Part shown: positions 1-8,611 of the stretch, piece after piece
Layout: each line of letters starts with the position of its first letter
How positions within the stretch are numbered: the stretch's first letter is position 1
Assembly (NCBI GenBank): GCA_013201405.1
Contig: JABMJC010000015.1
Location: 1-32,207, forward strand
Length of the DNA: 32,207 bases
Source of the DNA: Desulfobulbaceae bacterium
GTDB taxonomy: Bacteria > Desulfobacterota > Desulfobulbia > Desulfobulbales > Desulfobulbaceae
Direction of reading: 5' to 3'
The notes under the pieces: generated by a model
What the model saw: only the letters and a program-made list of their open reading frames with translations
The model's database searches: none
Told to the model about the DNA's origin: nothing
Made by a program: the position numbers and the translations under genes

Positions 1-1794
1 TTGACCATCCCCTGGCTCACCTTTACCCTACATCTTTCCCTCGACTCGCTGGCAGGCTTCTTTTTACTGCCTGTCTTGCTGATTGCCCCACTGGCCGCCC
101 TCTACGGCTACCACTATATGGATACGAGCCGGCACAGCCTGCGACCAGTGGCCAGCTGTCTCTTTTTCAACCTGCTCATTGCCGCCATGATCCTGGTGCC
201 GCTCGCCGCCGACATGCTCGCCTTTGTGGTGGCCTGGGAGCTGATGTCCTTTGCCTCCTTCATCCTGGTACTCTACGATTGGGAAGAGCGGCAGACTCGG
301 CGGGCAGCCCACATATACCTGCTTTTCTCCCAAGCCGGCGCTTTTGCCGTTTTTGCCGCCTTTGGTCTGCTTTTTGCCGCCACCGGCTCCTTTATCTTAA
401 ACTCCGGCGCATTTGCTGCCCTGTCGCACGAGTTGAAGCTAGCCGCCTTTCTCCTGGCGCTCTTGGGCTTTGGCTCCAAGGCCGGGATAATGCCCCTGCA
501 TGTCTGGCTGCCTCATGCCCATCCGGCAGCGCCTAGCCATGTCTCTGCCCTGATGTCGGGCGTGATGATCAAACTGGGCATTTATGGCATCCTCCGCATG
601 TACTTTCTCCTCGACGACTCTGCCCCGGTCTTTGCCTGGATAATTTTGGCTCTGGGCATAATCTCCGGCATTCTCGGGGTGGCCTATGCCCTGGCTAAAC
701 ACGACATCAAGCGCTTTCTCGCCTACCACAGCATTGAAAACATCGGCATCATCCTCATTGGCTGCGGCCTGGGCATGTTGGGTTTGGCCACGGGTGAGCG
801 CACCATGGCGGTTCTGGGTTTTACCGGCGGGCTCTTGCACGTGCTCAACCACGCCCTGTACAAGTCTTTGCTCTTTTTTGGAGCAGGCGCCATCCACCGC
901 AGTACCGGCACCCGCACCATCGATGCACTGGGTGGTTTGGTGCGGCGCATGCCTATTACCGGCCGCAGCTTTCTCACTGGCTCGGTTGCCATTTCCGGGC
1001 TGCCGCCGCTCAATGGTTTTGTCAGCGAATTTCTCATCTATTACGCTGGTTTTCTGGGTCTTCGTTTTAGTGGTATCAACCTTGTGCTGGTCATTGCCGC
1101 CATTGTCTCCTTGGCCATGATCGGCGGGCTGGCCACTGCCTGTTTCACCAAGGCGGTGGGCATTGTCTTTCTCGGCGAGCCGCGCAGCCCGCAGGCCAGC
1201 CAGGCCACTGAAGCCGGGCCAGCCATGCAAACCACCATGCTGGCGCTCACCTTCCTCTGCCTGTGCATCGGGCTTTTTCCCGGGCCCTTCATCCACGCCG
1301 CCTTTGCAGGGCTGCGCGATCTTGGTCCCATGGCCTCCTCCTTGCTGTCGGGTGATGTGCTTGCCGGCATCAGCCGTAATCTCACCCTGATTGCCTGGCT
1401 CTTTGTGGTTCTGCTGGCCGGCCTGGCTGGCCTGCGCCACCGGGCCTACCGCGACAAACCTGTAGAACGGGCTGCAACCTGGGGCTGCGGCTTTACCCAG
1501 GCCAGCAGCCGTATTCAGTATACCGGCACCTCCTATGCCATGGGCCCGGTCAATTTTTTTCGTCCCTTGGTGCTGGCGCGCAGCCAGTGCACCGGTCTGG
1601 CGCAAAAAATTCTGCCTGCCTCGGCCGAATACACCAGCAAGGCAGAGGATTTGGCCGAAACAACCCTGCAGCGTCTGCTGACCACGCCTGTACTGTGGCT
1701 GGCACAAAAGCTGCGCTGGATACAACACGGCCGTATTCAGTCGTATATCGCCTACATCGTGTTGACCATCATTGTTGTTCTTCTGCTCGTCTAG
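1..1794 (+). CDS. hyfB: HyfB-like proton-pumping antiporter subunit of an Ehr/group 4 hydrogenase-type complex (5' partial)
   Basis: Integral membrane subunit of the HyfB/NuoL/Mrp antiporter family, expected to move protons or Na+ in the membrane arm of the complex. The conserved family features are visible: a membrane glutamate in the segment FVVAWELMSF, the loop GFGSKAGIMPLHVWLP with its lysine, the run HPAAPSHVSALMSGVM, and later HVLNHALYKSLLFFGAGAI. The ORF begins with TTG at base 1. Compared from memory with E. coli HyfB (about 670 aa), roughly the first 65-70 residues are missing, so the gene almost certainly starts upstream and this TTG is an internal Leu codon. The last residues form a hydrophobic helix. 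The next gene, hyfC, starts 17 bases after the stop. HyfB and the HyfF-like subunit downstream give the complex two antiporter-type subunits. NuoL is the nearest alternative name, but the gene order fits Hyf/Ehr. Confidence 0.9.
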   Translation: MTIPWLTFTLHLSLDSLAGFFLLPVLLIAPLAALYGYHYMDTSRHSLRPVASCLFFNLLIAAMILVPLAADMLAFVVAWELMSFASFILVLYDWEERQTRRAAHIYLLFSQAGAFAVFAAFGLLFAATGSFILNSGAFAALSHELKLAAFLLALLGFGSKAGIMPLHVWLPHAHPAAPSHVSALMSGVMIKLGIYGILRMYFLLDDSAPVFAWIILALGIISGILGVAYALAKHDIKRFLAYHSIENIGIILIGCGLGMLGLATGERTMAVLGFTGGLLHVLNHALYKSLLFFGAGAIHRSTGTRTIDALGGLVRRMPITGRSFLTGSVAISGLPPLNGFVSEFLIYYAGFLGLRFSGINLVLVIAAIVSLAMIGGLATACFTKAVGIVFLGEPRSPQASQATEAGPAMQTTMLALTFLCLCIGLFPGPFIHAAFAGLRDLGPMASSLLSGDVLAGISRNLTLIAWLFVVLLAGLAGLRHRAYRDKPVERAATWGCGFTQASSRIQYTGTSYAMGPVNFFRPLVLARSQCTGLAQKILPASAEYTSKAEDLAETTLQRLLTTPVLWLAQKLRWIQHGRIQSYIAYIVLTIIVVLLLV

Positions 1795-1811
1795 CCAGGT
1801 TCGAGGTTACC

Positions 1812-2744
1812 ATGTCCGTTATACTCTCTGTTTTTTCCCTTGTCCTGGCCCTGGCCCTGGTGCCGCTCTTTCCCGGCATCATTCTCAAGGTCAAGGCCTT
1901 TTTCGCCGGTAAAAAGGGCCCACCCCTTTTCATCAAGTACTACACCCTGCTGAAGCTGCTGCGCAAAGGCTCGGTCTACAGCACCAGTAGCACCTTTGTC
2001 TTCCGCCTGGGGCCGATTTTTTCCTGCGCTGCCGCACTCATGGCCCTGCTCTTTTTCCCCTTGGCCTGGATGCAGCCTCTCTTCTCCTTTCAAGGCGACA
2101 TCATTGTGCTCTTGTACTTTTTTGCCTTGAGACGTTTTTTTACCATTGTCGCCGCCTTGGACACGGCCTCGCCCTTTGAGGGCATGGGAGCGGCGCGCGA
2201 GGCCTTTTTCGCCTTTTTGGCAGAGGCCACGCTTTTTGCCATGTTGATTCTCTTTTTCCGCATGAACGGCACCCTCAGTCTGGGCGAATACTTTGCCGGC
2301 CAGACACCGCTTTCCTTTGATGGATCTCGGGGGGCACTGCTGGTTTTGGTGGTCGTGGGTCTGTTCATGGTTATGCTGGCGGAAAATGCACGGGTACCAG
2401 TGGACGACCCGGCCACCCATCTGGAACTGACTATGATTCACGAGGCCATGATTTTGGATCACAGCGGGCCTGATCTGGCCACGATCGAACTGGGGGCCTT
2501 TTGCAAACTCTTTTTCTATGCCGCCTTTGTCGCTTCTCTGCTCAAGCCGGCCCAGTTGGTTTTAAACCCAGTGCTGGCCACTCTGCTGTTCTATGGTCTG
2601 GTCGTGCTGGTATATACAGTCATTGGCGTGGTTGAGTCCGGCACCGCCCGTTTGAAGATGCCACTGGTGCCCAAGTACCTGCTCACCTCCTTTGCCCTGG
2701 TCTTTTTTGCCATTATTCTCACCTCCCTGGAGTTCATTCAATGA
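1812..2744 (+). CDS. hyfC: HyfC-like (NuoH-type) membrane anchor subunit
   Basis: NuoH/HyfC family subunit, the membrane protein that joins the hydrophilic arm to the antiporter arm. The product of 310 aa is close to HyfC length. The start at 1812 was chosen over the longer track ORF (1587) because it lies just after the hyfB stop, has GAGGT a few bases upstream, and its protein begins with a hydrophobic helix. Family marks are the cytoplasmic loop with SPFEGMGAAREA and the loop AENARVPVDDPATHLELTMIHEAM, which corresponds to the acidic loop of NuoH/HyfC near the quinone or electron-acceptor site. The stop overlaps the start of the following hyfE (ATGA), which implies translational coupling. 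Confidence 0.92.
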   Translation: MSVILSVFSLVLALALVPLFPGIILKVKAFFAGKKGPPLFIKYYTLLKLLRKGSVYSTSSTFVFRLGPIFSCAAALMALLFFPLAWMQPLFSFQGDIIVLLYFFALRRFFTIVAALDTASPFEGMGAAREAFFAFLAEATLFAMLILFFRMNGTLSLGEYFAGQTPLSFDGSRGALLVLVVVGLFMVMLAENARVPVDDPATHLELTMIHEAMILDHSGPDLATIELGAFCKLFFYAAFVASLLKPAQLVLNPVLATLLFYGLVVLVYTVIGVVESGTARLKMPLVPKYLLTSFALVFFAIILTSLEFIQ

Positions 2745-3394
2745 TTGGTGGTATTGAAATCTTCCTGGCCATCATCCTGCTCTCTGTCCTTTTTTCGCTG
2801 ACCTCCAGTCGGATGATGTCCCTGATTAAACTGATGGGCCTGCAGGGAGCCTTGGTTTCCCTGATCCCGGTGCTGCTGGAAATAGAGAGCAGGATGCATC
2901 CGGGTGGCATCATCCTTTTTGTGGTCATGCTGGCCATCAAGGCCCTGTGCATTCCGGGCCTGCTCTACTTTGCCCTCACCCGCATCGTTATCGGGCGCGA
3001 GGTAGAACCACTGGTTGGCTACCATAGCTCGGTCGCGGTTGGCTTGGGGCTCATCCTGGTGGCTGCGTATATCGCCCACCACCTGAATATCTCTGTGGAG
3101 GGTGTGCACACCCTGGTGCTGACCACCGCCATCACCACCCTGGGTGGCGGCCTCTTTCTGATGATGAGCCGCAGCAAGGCCCTGAGCCAGGTCATTGGCT
3201 ACCTGATGATGGATAATGGCATCTACCTGATGGGCACGGCCCTGACCAGGCAAACGCGCAGCATCTACCTGGTAGAATTCGGCGTTCTGCTCGACCTGCT
3301 GGTGGCGGTGATGGTCATGGGGATCATCCTCAACAATATCAGCCGGGCCTTTGACGATGTCGATACCCTGGATCTCGAACAACTCAAGGACTGA
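2741..3394 (+). CDS. hyfE: HyfE-like (NuoK-type) membrane subunit
   Basis: A 217-aa hydrophobic protein that matches HyfE in length, position and character, with about six or seven membrane segments. HyfE contains a NuoK-like region and sits between the HyfC-like and antiporter-like subunits. Identification rests mainly on position between hyfC and hyfF and on the hydrophobic pattern. The acidic tail DDVDTLDLEQLKD is hydrophilic and probably cytoplasmic. The ATG overlaps the hyfC stop by 4 bases, and the next gene starts 3 bases after this stop, so it belongs to the same transcript. Confidence 0.87.
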   Translation: MIGGIEIFLAIILLSVLFSLTSSRMMSLIKLMGLQGALVSLIPVLLEIESRMHPGGIILFVVMLAIKALCIPGLLYFALTRIVIGREVEPLVGYHSSVAVGLGLILVAAYIAHHLNISVEGVHTLVLTTAITTLGGGLFLMMSRSKALSQVIGYLMMDNGIYLMGTALTRQTRSIYLVEFGVLLDLLVAVMVMGIILNNISRAFDDVDTLDLEQLKD

Positions 3395-3397
3395 GCC

Positions 3398-4834
3398 ATG
3401 CTGGAATACATTTTTTTATTGCCTGTGTGTGTTGGTCTCGTCACCCTGATTCTGCCGCCGATACTTGGGCGAATCGCCCTGGTGTCCACCGGTGTCCTGC
3501 ATCTGCTCCTCAGTCTCAGGCTTTGGCTCGATGGCGGGCAGGCCTATTTTCCCGAATTTTTTGGCAAGGCGCATCCAGGCATGCTGGTGCTTTTGCTCAG
3601 TTCCTTTGTCTTTGCCTGGACCGCCCCCTATGCGGTCAGTTATATGCGGCAGCGGCCCACAAAATATGAAGCTGTTTTCAGCGGCTGCATGCTCCTTTTT
3701 CTGGGCACCATGAGTATGGCGGCCCTGGCCGAGCATCCCGTTGTTTTCTGGATAGCCATCGAGGCCACCACCCTGGCCAGTGCGCCCCTTATTTTTATTC
3801 ACCGCTCCAAGCAGGCACTGGAGGCCACCTGGAAGTACGTGCTCATCTGTTCCGTGGGCATTGCCCTGGCCCTTTTGGGTCTGTTCTTCATCACCTTTTC
3901 CATGGAAGGGGCCGGGCCGGATATCCCGCTCAGCTTTTCTTCCCTGAACAAGGTGGCGCCGCTGCTCAATCCGCTCTGGCTCAAGACCGGCTTTATTTTT
4001 GTGCTCATCGGTTTTGGCACCAAGATGGGCCTTGCGCCCATGCACACCTGGCTGCCCGATGCCCACAGCGAAGCGCCCAGTCCGGCCTCGGCCCTGCTCT
4101 CCGGCGCCTTGCTCAACTGTGCTTTTCTGGGCATCTATCAGGTGCACACCCTTATGGTCCTGGCAGGGCTCGGTGCCTTCTCCAGCAACCTGCTCATTGG
4201 GTTCGGCCTTTTTTCCCTGCTGGTGGCCGGCGTTTTCATCCTCAACCAGCCGGATTACAAGCGGATGCTGGCTTACTCCAGTATTGAAAACATGGGCATC
4301 ATTGCCATTGGCACCGGTATCGGCGGACTGGGCCTGTTCGGGGCCATGCTCCACCTCATCCACCATTCCCTGCTCAAATCTTCCCTCTTTCTTTCGGCCG
4401 GCACCATCATGCGCACCTATGGCAGCAAGCTGATCAGCCAGTGCGCCAACATGCCCCGCGTGCTCCCCAAGACCTTTTGCTGCTATTTTGCAGCCTGTCT
4501 CGGTATTGCCGGTCTGCCGCCCTTTGGCCTTTTTATCAGCGAGGTGCTGATTCTTTTTGCCGCCTTTCAGCGGGGTCTGCCTGTGGTTGGCCTGCTTTTT
4601 GTCATTCTGTTGATTCTGGTTATCGCCGGTTTTGCCCAGGGAGCACTGCGTATGTCTTTGGGCCAGGAGAGCGACACCCAGGCTGCACTCCGCCCCAGGG
4701 AAAAGGTCTTGCAATTCCTGCCGCCTCTGGCCCTGTTGCTCAGCTCGCTTGTGCTCTGTCTCTGGATACCTGAACCGCTGCGGCAGGTTATTAACGACAG
4801 CATTGTCCTTTTGGGGGGCGTGATTCATGGATAG
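3398..4834 (+). CDS. hyfF: HyfF-like second antiporter subunit (NuoM/NuoN type)
   Basis: Second Mrp/NuoM-type antiporter subunit, 478 aa and highly hydrophobic. The membrane glutamate segment FWIAIEATTLASAP and the conserved GFGTKMGLAPMHTWLPDAH loop (Lys, His) are clear, followed by EAPSPASALLSGALL. A later segment, HHSLLKSSLFLSAGTIM, is the family lysine helix. The start lies 3 bases after the hyfE stop, and the end overlaps the next gene by 8 bases. E. coli HyfF is somewhat longer. Two antiporter subunits in one operon are typical of Hyf-like and Ehr complexes and imply two ion channels. No coupling ion can be deduced from the sequence alone. Confidence 0.9.
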   Translation: MLEYIFLLPVCVGLVTLILPPILGRIALVSTGVLHLLLSLRLWLDGGQAYFPEFFGKAHPGMLVLLLSSFVFAWTAPYAVSYMRQRPTKYEAVFSGCMLLFLGTMSMAALAEHPVVFWIAIEATTLASAPLIFIHRSKQALEATWKYVLICSVGIALALLGLFFITFSMEGAGPDIPLSFSSLNKVAPLLNPLWLKTGFIFVLIGFGTKMGLAPMHTWLPDAHSEAPSPASALLSGALLNCAFLGIYQVHTLMVLAGLGAFSSNLLIGFGLFSLLVAGVFILNQPDYKRMLAYSSIENMGIIAIGTGIGGLGLFGAMLHLIHHSLLKSSLFLSAGTIMRTYGSKLISQCANMPRVLPKTFCCYFAACLGIAGLPPFGLFISEVLILFAAFQRGLPVVGLLFVILLILVIAGFAQGALRMSLGQESDTQAALRPREKVLQFLPPLALLLSSLVLCLWIPEPLRQVINDSIVLLGGVIHG

Positions 4835-6347
4835 CCTCATGCTTAAAATCAATAACGGCGAGCGCATTGACCGTAGCCAGATTCCCCGAGTCTCCAGCGA
4901 GTTGTTCCACCGTCAGCTTAGCCAGTTTGTGCGCAACAACGGCTTTATCGTGCAGTTTTTCGCTTATCCGGAAGACAAGCAGATGGTACTTTTGGCTGTG
5001 CTGCGCAATAGCGACCTCTTTATTCTGGAAACCACGGTTGGCCGCGAATTTCCCTCGCTCACCCTAAATGCGGGCCCACAGTTCAACCTGTTTGAGCGGG
5101 AGGTGGCCGAGCAGTATGGCCTGCGCCCGGCCGGGCACCCATGGTTGAAGATGCTGCGCTACCATGCCAACAAGAGTGATAAGCCAGATGTGTTCGGCAA
5201 TAACTACGAAGAGGAGATTCCCGGCAACTACCCTTACTTTCAGGTGCAGGGTGAGTCGGTGCACGAGGTGGCAGTTGGGCCAGTGCATGCCGGCATCATC
5301 GAGCCGGGCCACTTTCGCTTTCAGTGTGCAGGCGAGGAGGTGCTGCACCTGGAAATCCAGTTGGGTTATCAGCACCGTGGGGTAGAAGAGCTGTTGCAGA
5401 CCGTGCCACACAAACGGCTTATCACCATTGCCGAAGGCATTGCCGGAGACACCAGCATCGGTCACAACCTCTCTTGCTGCCAGGCCCTGGAGGCACTGTG
5501 CGGGCTTGAGGTGGCAGGCGGGGCCAGCACGCAGCGTACCATTGCCCTTGAGCTGGAGCGCCTGGCCAACCACATCGGTGATCTTGGTGCGTTGAGTGGT
5601 GATGTGGCCTTTAACCCGCCGGCAGCGTACTTTGGCCGCATCCGCGGTGAATTCCTCAACCTGTTGTTGGCGCTGAGCGGTAACCGCTTTGGCAAGGGCT
5701 TGATCCGCCCTGGTGGCACGGCCTTTGCTATGGGGCAGGAGGCGCGCCAGGTGATTGCAAATAAAATCAAAGAATTGCGCCCAGAGATCCTCCATGTTTG
5801 TGACCTGCTCTTCACCGCCCACACGGTTTTGGCGCGTTTTGAACGAACCGGCACCGTCACCAGGGAGCATGCACAGGCGCTTGGCCTGGTGGGAGTGTGT
5901 GGCCGGGCCTCTGGGCTTGACTATGATGTACGGGAGTTTTTTCCGACCGAGTGCTATGGGGATCTGCCCACAATTAGCAACAAGGTGACCAGTGGCGATG
6001 TGCTGAGCCGGGCCATGGTGCGACAGGAGGAGATCGTACACTCGTTAAACGCCATTGACCTGCTGCTGGCCAGAGAAGAAGAACCGTGTCAGCCCGTGCC
6101 TGTAGAGGGCACAGACTATGCCCTGGCTCCCTCGAGCTGCGTGGTCACCTTAAACGAGGGCTGGCGTGGAGAAATCTCCCACTGCCTTTTGACCGATGAC
6201 CAGGGCCAGCTCATCCGCTACAAGATCAAGGATCCCTCCTTCCACAACTGGCCGGGCCTGGCCATGGCCCTGCGCAATCAGGAGATTTCCGATTTTCCTC
6301 TGTGCAACAAGAGCTTTAACTTGAGCTACTGCGGTTTTGACCTCTAG
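4827..6347 (+). CDS. ehrL: Ehr-type large subunit: NuoC-NuoD fusion without NiFe ligands
   Basis: Fusion of an N-terminal NuoC-like domain (about residues 30-115, with FPSLTLNAGPQFNLFEREVAEQYGL) and a C-terminal hydrogenase large subunit/NuoD domain (from VHEVAVGPVHAGIIEPGHF, about residue 145). In HycE/HyfG the L1 motif R-[IV]-C-G-[IV]-C and the C-terminal DPCxxC bind the NiFe site. Here L1 reads EGIAGDTSIGH (about residues 203-213), with Ala and Thr in place of both cysteines. The C-terminus ends NLSYCGFDL, with Ser and Gly at the L2 cysteine positions. There is no cleavable C-terminal tail and no hyp genes nearby. These features match energy-converting hydrogenase-related (Ehr) complexes rather than hydrogenases. 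The start overlaps the preceding gene by 8 bases. Electron partner and substrate are unknown. Confidence 0.88.
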   Translation: MDSLMLKINNGERIDRSQIPRVSSELFHRQLSQFVRNNGFIVQFFAYPEDKQMVLLAVLRNSDLFILETTVGREFPSLTLNAGPQFNLFEREVAEQYGLRPAGHPWLKMLRYHANKSDKPDVFGNNYEEEIPGNYPYFQVQGESVHEVAVGPVHAGIIEPGHFRFQCAGEEVLHLEIQLGYQHRGVEELLQTVPHKRLITIAEGIAGDTSIGHNLSCCQALEALCGLEVAGGASTQRTIALELERLANHIGDLGALSGDVAFNPPAAYFGRIRGEFLNLLLALSGNRFGKGLIRPGGTAFAMGQEARQVIANKIKELRPEILHVCDLLFTAHTVLARFERTGTVTREHAQALGLVGVCGRASGLDYDVREFFPTECYGDLPTISNKVTSGDVLSRAMVRQEEIVHSLNAIDLLLAREEEPCQPVPVEGTDYALAPSSCVVTLNEGWRGEISHCLLTDDQGQLIRYKIKDPSFHNWPGLAMALRNQEISDFPLCNKSFNLSYCGFDL

Positions 6348-6407
6348 CAGCAGGCCTATAACAGCACAGAAGGAAATACAGGGCCATTCAATCAGGAACA
6401 CGAACCA

Positions 6408-7172
6408 ATGTATAAAATCATCCGCAACCGGCTGGAACAGGGCCATCGCACCAGCAGCTACCCCAAAAAACCAATCCAGCTACCTGCCATCTACCGGGGC
6501 TTGCCCATGGTCAATGCAGACAGCTCGCTTACGTTAGCCCGCCGCTGCGCAGAGCTGTGCCCGCAAAACGCCATTCTGGCCGAAGAGAGAAAAATTGATT
6601 TGGGCCGCTGCACCTTTTGCGGCCGCTGCGCCGAGGTGCAGGAAGGGGATGGGGATTATTTTGTCCGCTTCAGTCAGCGCTTTGAACTGGCTGCAGTCCG
6701 CCGGGAAGACCTGATCACCAGCGGCTCTCTGCCTGAACTGGCACAGCACGCCAAAGAGCAGATCACCAAGCTCTTTGGCCGCTCTCTGCAGTTGCGGCAG
6801 GTCTCAGCAGGCGGCTGCAATGCCTGCGAGGCAGATATCAACGTACTGGGCACCCCTTTTTTTTTTTTGTCCCGCTTTGGTATAGACTTTGTCGCCTCGC
6901 CCCGCCATGCCGATGGCATCATGGTCACCGGGCCCATCAGTCGCAATATGCGGAGTGCCCTCATGGATACCTATCAGGCCGTGCCTGCGCCCAAGGTGGT
7001 CATTGCCGCTGGCTGCTGCGCCATTTCCGGCGGCCCTTTCCATGGTTCTGCCGAAATCATCGGCGATTTGAATACCCTGCTGCCAGTGGATCTGTACATC
7101 CCCGGCTGCCCGCCCCATCCGCTCACCACCCTGCACGCGCTGTTGGCCTATTTCAAGCAGGTGCAGAGCTGA
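6408..7172 (+). CDS. ehrS: Ehr-type small subunit fused to a one-cluster ferredoxin domain (NuoI/HyfH plus NuoB/HyfI)
   Basis: 254-aa iron-sulfur subunit. The N-terminal third (residues 45-85) is ferredoxin-like. Motif one keeps only C47 and C51 (CAELCP). Motif two has C68, C71 and C74 (CTFCGRC), but its fourth cysteine is Gln78. This leaves one complete [4Fe-4S] set (C68, C71, C74 and C51); the second cluster cannot form normally. The C-terminal part is NuoB-like, with the N2-type ligands C137 and C140 (GGCNACEAD), the AGCC pair at 203-204, and C234 (PGCPPHP). Standard Hyf operons encode the ferredoxin (HyfH) and small subunit (HyfI) separately. A run of 12 T residues at 6857-6868 encodes Pro-Phe-Phe-Phe-Leu within the gene. 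It is the last gene of the complex operon, 60 bases after ehrL. Confidence 0.86.
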   Translation: MYKIIRNRLEQGHRTSSYPKKPIQLPAIYRGLPMVNADSSLTLARRCAELCPQNAILAEERKIDLGRCTFCGRCAEVQEGDGDYFVRFSQRFELAAVRREDLITSGSLPELAQHAKEQITKLFGRSLQLRQVSAGGCNACEADINVLGTPFFFLSRFGIDFVASPRHADGIMVTGPISRNMRSALMDTYQAVPAPKVVIAAGCCAISGGPFHGSAEIIGDLNTLLPVDLYIPGCPPHPLTTLHALLAYFKQVQS

Positions 7173-7353
7173 AACGCAGAGCCTGATTCCAGTTGCAGGG
7201 CAACGCTGTACTGCCACTCAGATCCATTCTGGAGAATTGCAGCGATTTGCAGCTTGATGTGATACGATGCGTTCGGTTGCAATCTTTTTGGAGTTCTATT
7301 GTTTTTACGTAGCGTAGTCGGGCTGTGGCACGGAGTGAGGGGCAAGATGGCCT

Positions 7354-8610
7354 ATGAACACGCTGGATAAACTGACCATTCTGGCGGATGCGGCCAAGTT
7401 TGATGCCTCCTGCGCCTCCAGCGGCAGTAACCGCAAGGCAAAACCCGGAGCCCTGGGTAATGCCGCAGCATCCGGCATTTGCCATAGCTGGTCAGCGGAC
7501 GGCCGCTGCATCTCGCTGCTCAAAATCCTGCTCAGTAACGACTGCCGCCTTGACTGCGTCTACTGCATGAGCCGCCGTTCCAATCACTGCGCCAGAGCCA
7601 CCTTTACCCCAGATGAGGTGGCTGATCTCACCATCAACTTCTACCGGCGCAACTATATCGAAGGGCTTTTCCTCAGCTCTGCCGTCTATGCCAGCCCGGA
7701 ACAGACCATGAGCGACATGGTGGATGTCTGCCACCAGCTCCGCACCAAATATGCCTTTAATGGCTATATTCATCTGAAAGTAATACCCGGTGCACCGCAG
7801 GAATTGGTTGCCAAAGCGGGCATGCTGGCCGACCGTTTGAGCGTGAACATTGAACTGCCCTCGGCAGCATCGCTAAAGGAGCTGGCACCACAAAAATCAC
7901 GGCAGGGCATCCTCACACCCATGCGGCAAATTGGCGAAGCAGCGAGTAACTATGGCGCGGAACGAAAAAAATCTCGCCGCACACCAAAATTTTGCCCAGC
8001 AGGCCAATCCACCCAGATGATTATCGGCGCAAGCGCCGAGAGCGACTTGCACATCCTCACCCTGTCGCAAAGCCTGTACACCAAAATGCAACTGCGGCGG
8101 GTCTATTATTCGGCATATATAGCGGTGAACAGCGCGCCCAACCTGCCCATGCCGAGCACTGCGCCGCCGCTGGTGCGCGAGCACCGGCTCTATCAGGCCG
8201 ACTGGCTCATACGCTTCTACCAGTTTCAGGCCGAAGAAATTCTGCAAGCCACAGCTCCCAATCTGGATGAACGGCTTGACCCCAAGGCGGCCTGGGCCCT
8301 GCGTCATTTTGATTTGTTTCCCCTTGATATCAATCGGGCCAGCTATGAAGAACTGCTTCGGGTGCCGGGCCTGGGCCTAACTTCAGCACGTCGCATCATT
8401 GCCACCAGAAGGGTGGCGGCCATCCGCGAAGAAGACTTGAAAAAACTGGGCCTGGTGATGAAACGGGCCCGCTATTTTTTATCCATCAACGGCAAAAAGC
8501 TGGTTGCCGCCATCCCCTCCCATCAAGACTTGCTGACCGCCATGTGCCGCCTGGAAAAACCGGCCATCAGCCACCTTAGCCCGCAGTATCGGCAGCTTAG
8601 ACTGTTCTAG
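7354..8610 (+). CDS. Putative DNA modification/repair radical SAM protein with helix-hairpin-helix (TIGR03916-like)
   Basis: Radical SAM protein of 418 aa. The [4Fe-4S] motif is CX3CX2C at C64, C68 and C71 (CRLDCVYC). The body resembles the family described as a putative DNA modification/repair radical SAM protein that is found with a DUF4130 partner. Near residues 320-350 there is a helix-hairpin-helix DNA-binding motif (DINRASYEELLRVPGLGL), which supports action on nucleic acid. The start is the first ATG of the frame, with a purine-rich GAGGGG about 12 bases upstream. The stop is followed after one base by the partner gene, so the two are almost certainly co-translated. The substrate and product of the radical reaction are not known for this family. 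The family assignment is from memory of its features, not a search. Confidence 0.85.
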   Translation: MNTLDKLTILADAAKFDASCASSGSNRKAKPGALGNAAASGICHSWSADGRCISLLKILLSNDCRLDCVYCMSRRSNHCARATFTPDEVADLTINFYRRNYIEGLFLSSAVYASPEQTMSDMVDVCHQLRTKYAFNGYIHLKVIPGAPQELVAKAGMLADRLSVNIELPSAASLKELAPQKSRQGILTPMRQIGEAASNYGAERKKSRRTPKFCPAGQSTQMIIGASAESDLHILTLSQSLYTKMQLRRVYYSAYIAVNSAPNLPMPSTAPPLVREHRLYQADWLIRFYQFQAEEILQATAPNLDERLDPKAAWALRHFDLFPLDINRASYEELLRVPGLGLTSARRIIATRRVAAIREEDLKKLGLVMKRARYFLSINGKKLVAAIPSHQDLLTAMCRLEKPAISHLSPQYRQLRLF

Positions 8611-8611
8611 C

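Noticed and set aside
439-1728. 429-aa minus-strand ORF antisense to hyfB
   Set aside because: Low-complexity Gln/Gly/His-rich shadow of a membrane protein gene.
3416-4867. 483-aa minus-strand ORF antisense to hyfF
   Set aside because: Same type of hydrophilic shadow opposite a hydrophobic gene.
7206-7221. LexA-like site CTGT-N8-TCAG upstream of the radical SAM gene
   Set aside because: The right half does not match ACAG, and LexA boxes in this group may differ; evidence is too weak to claim SOS control.
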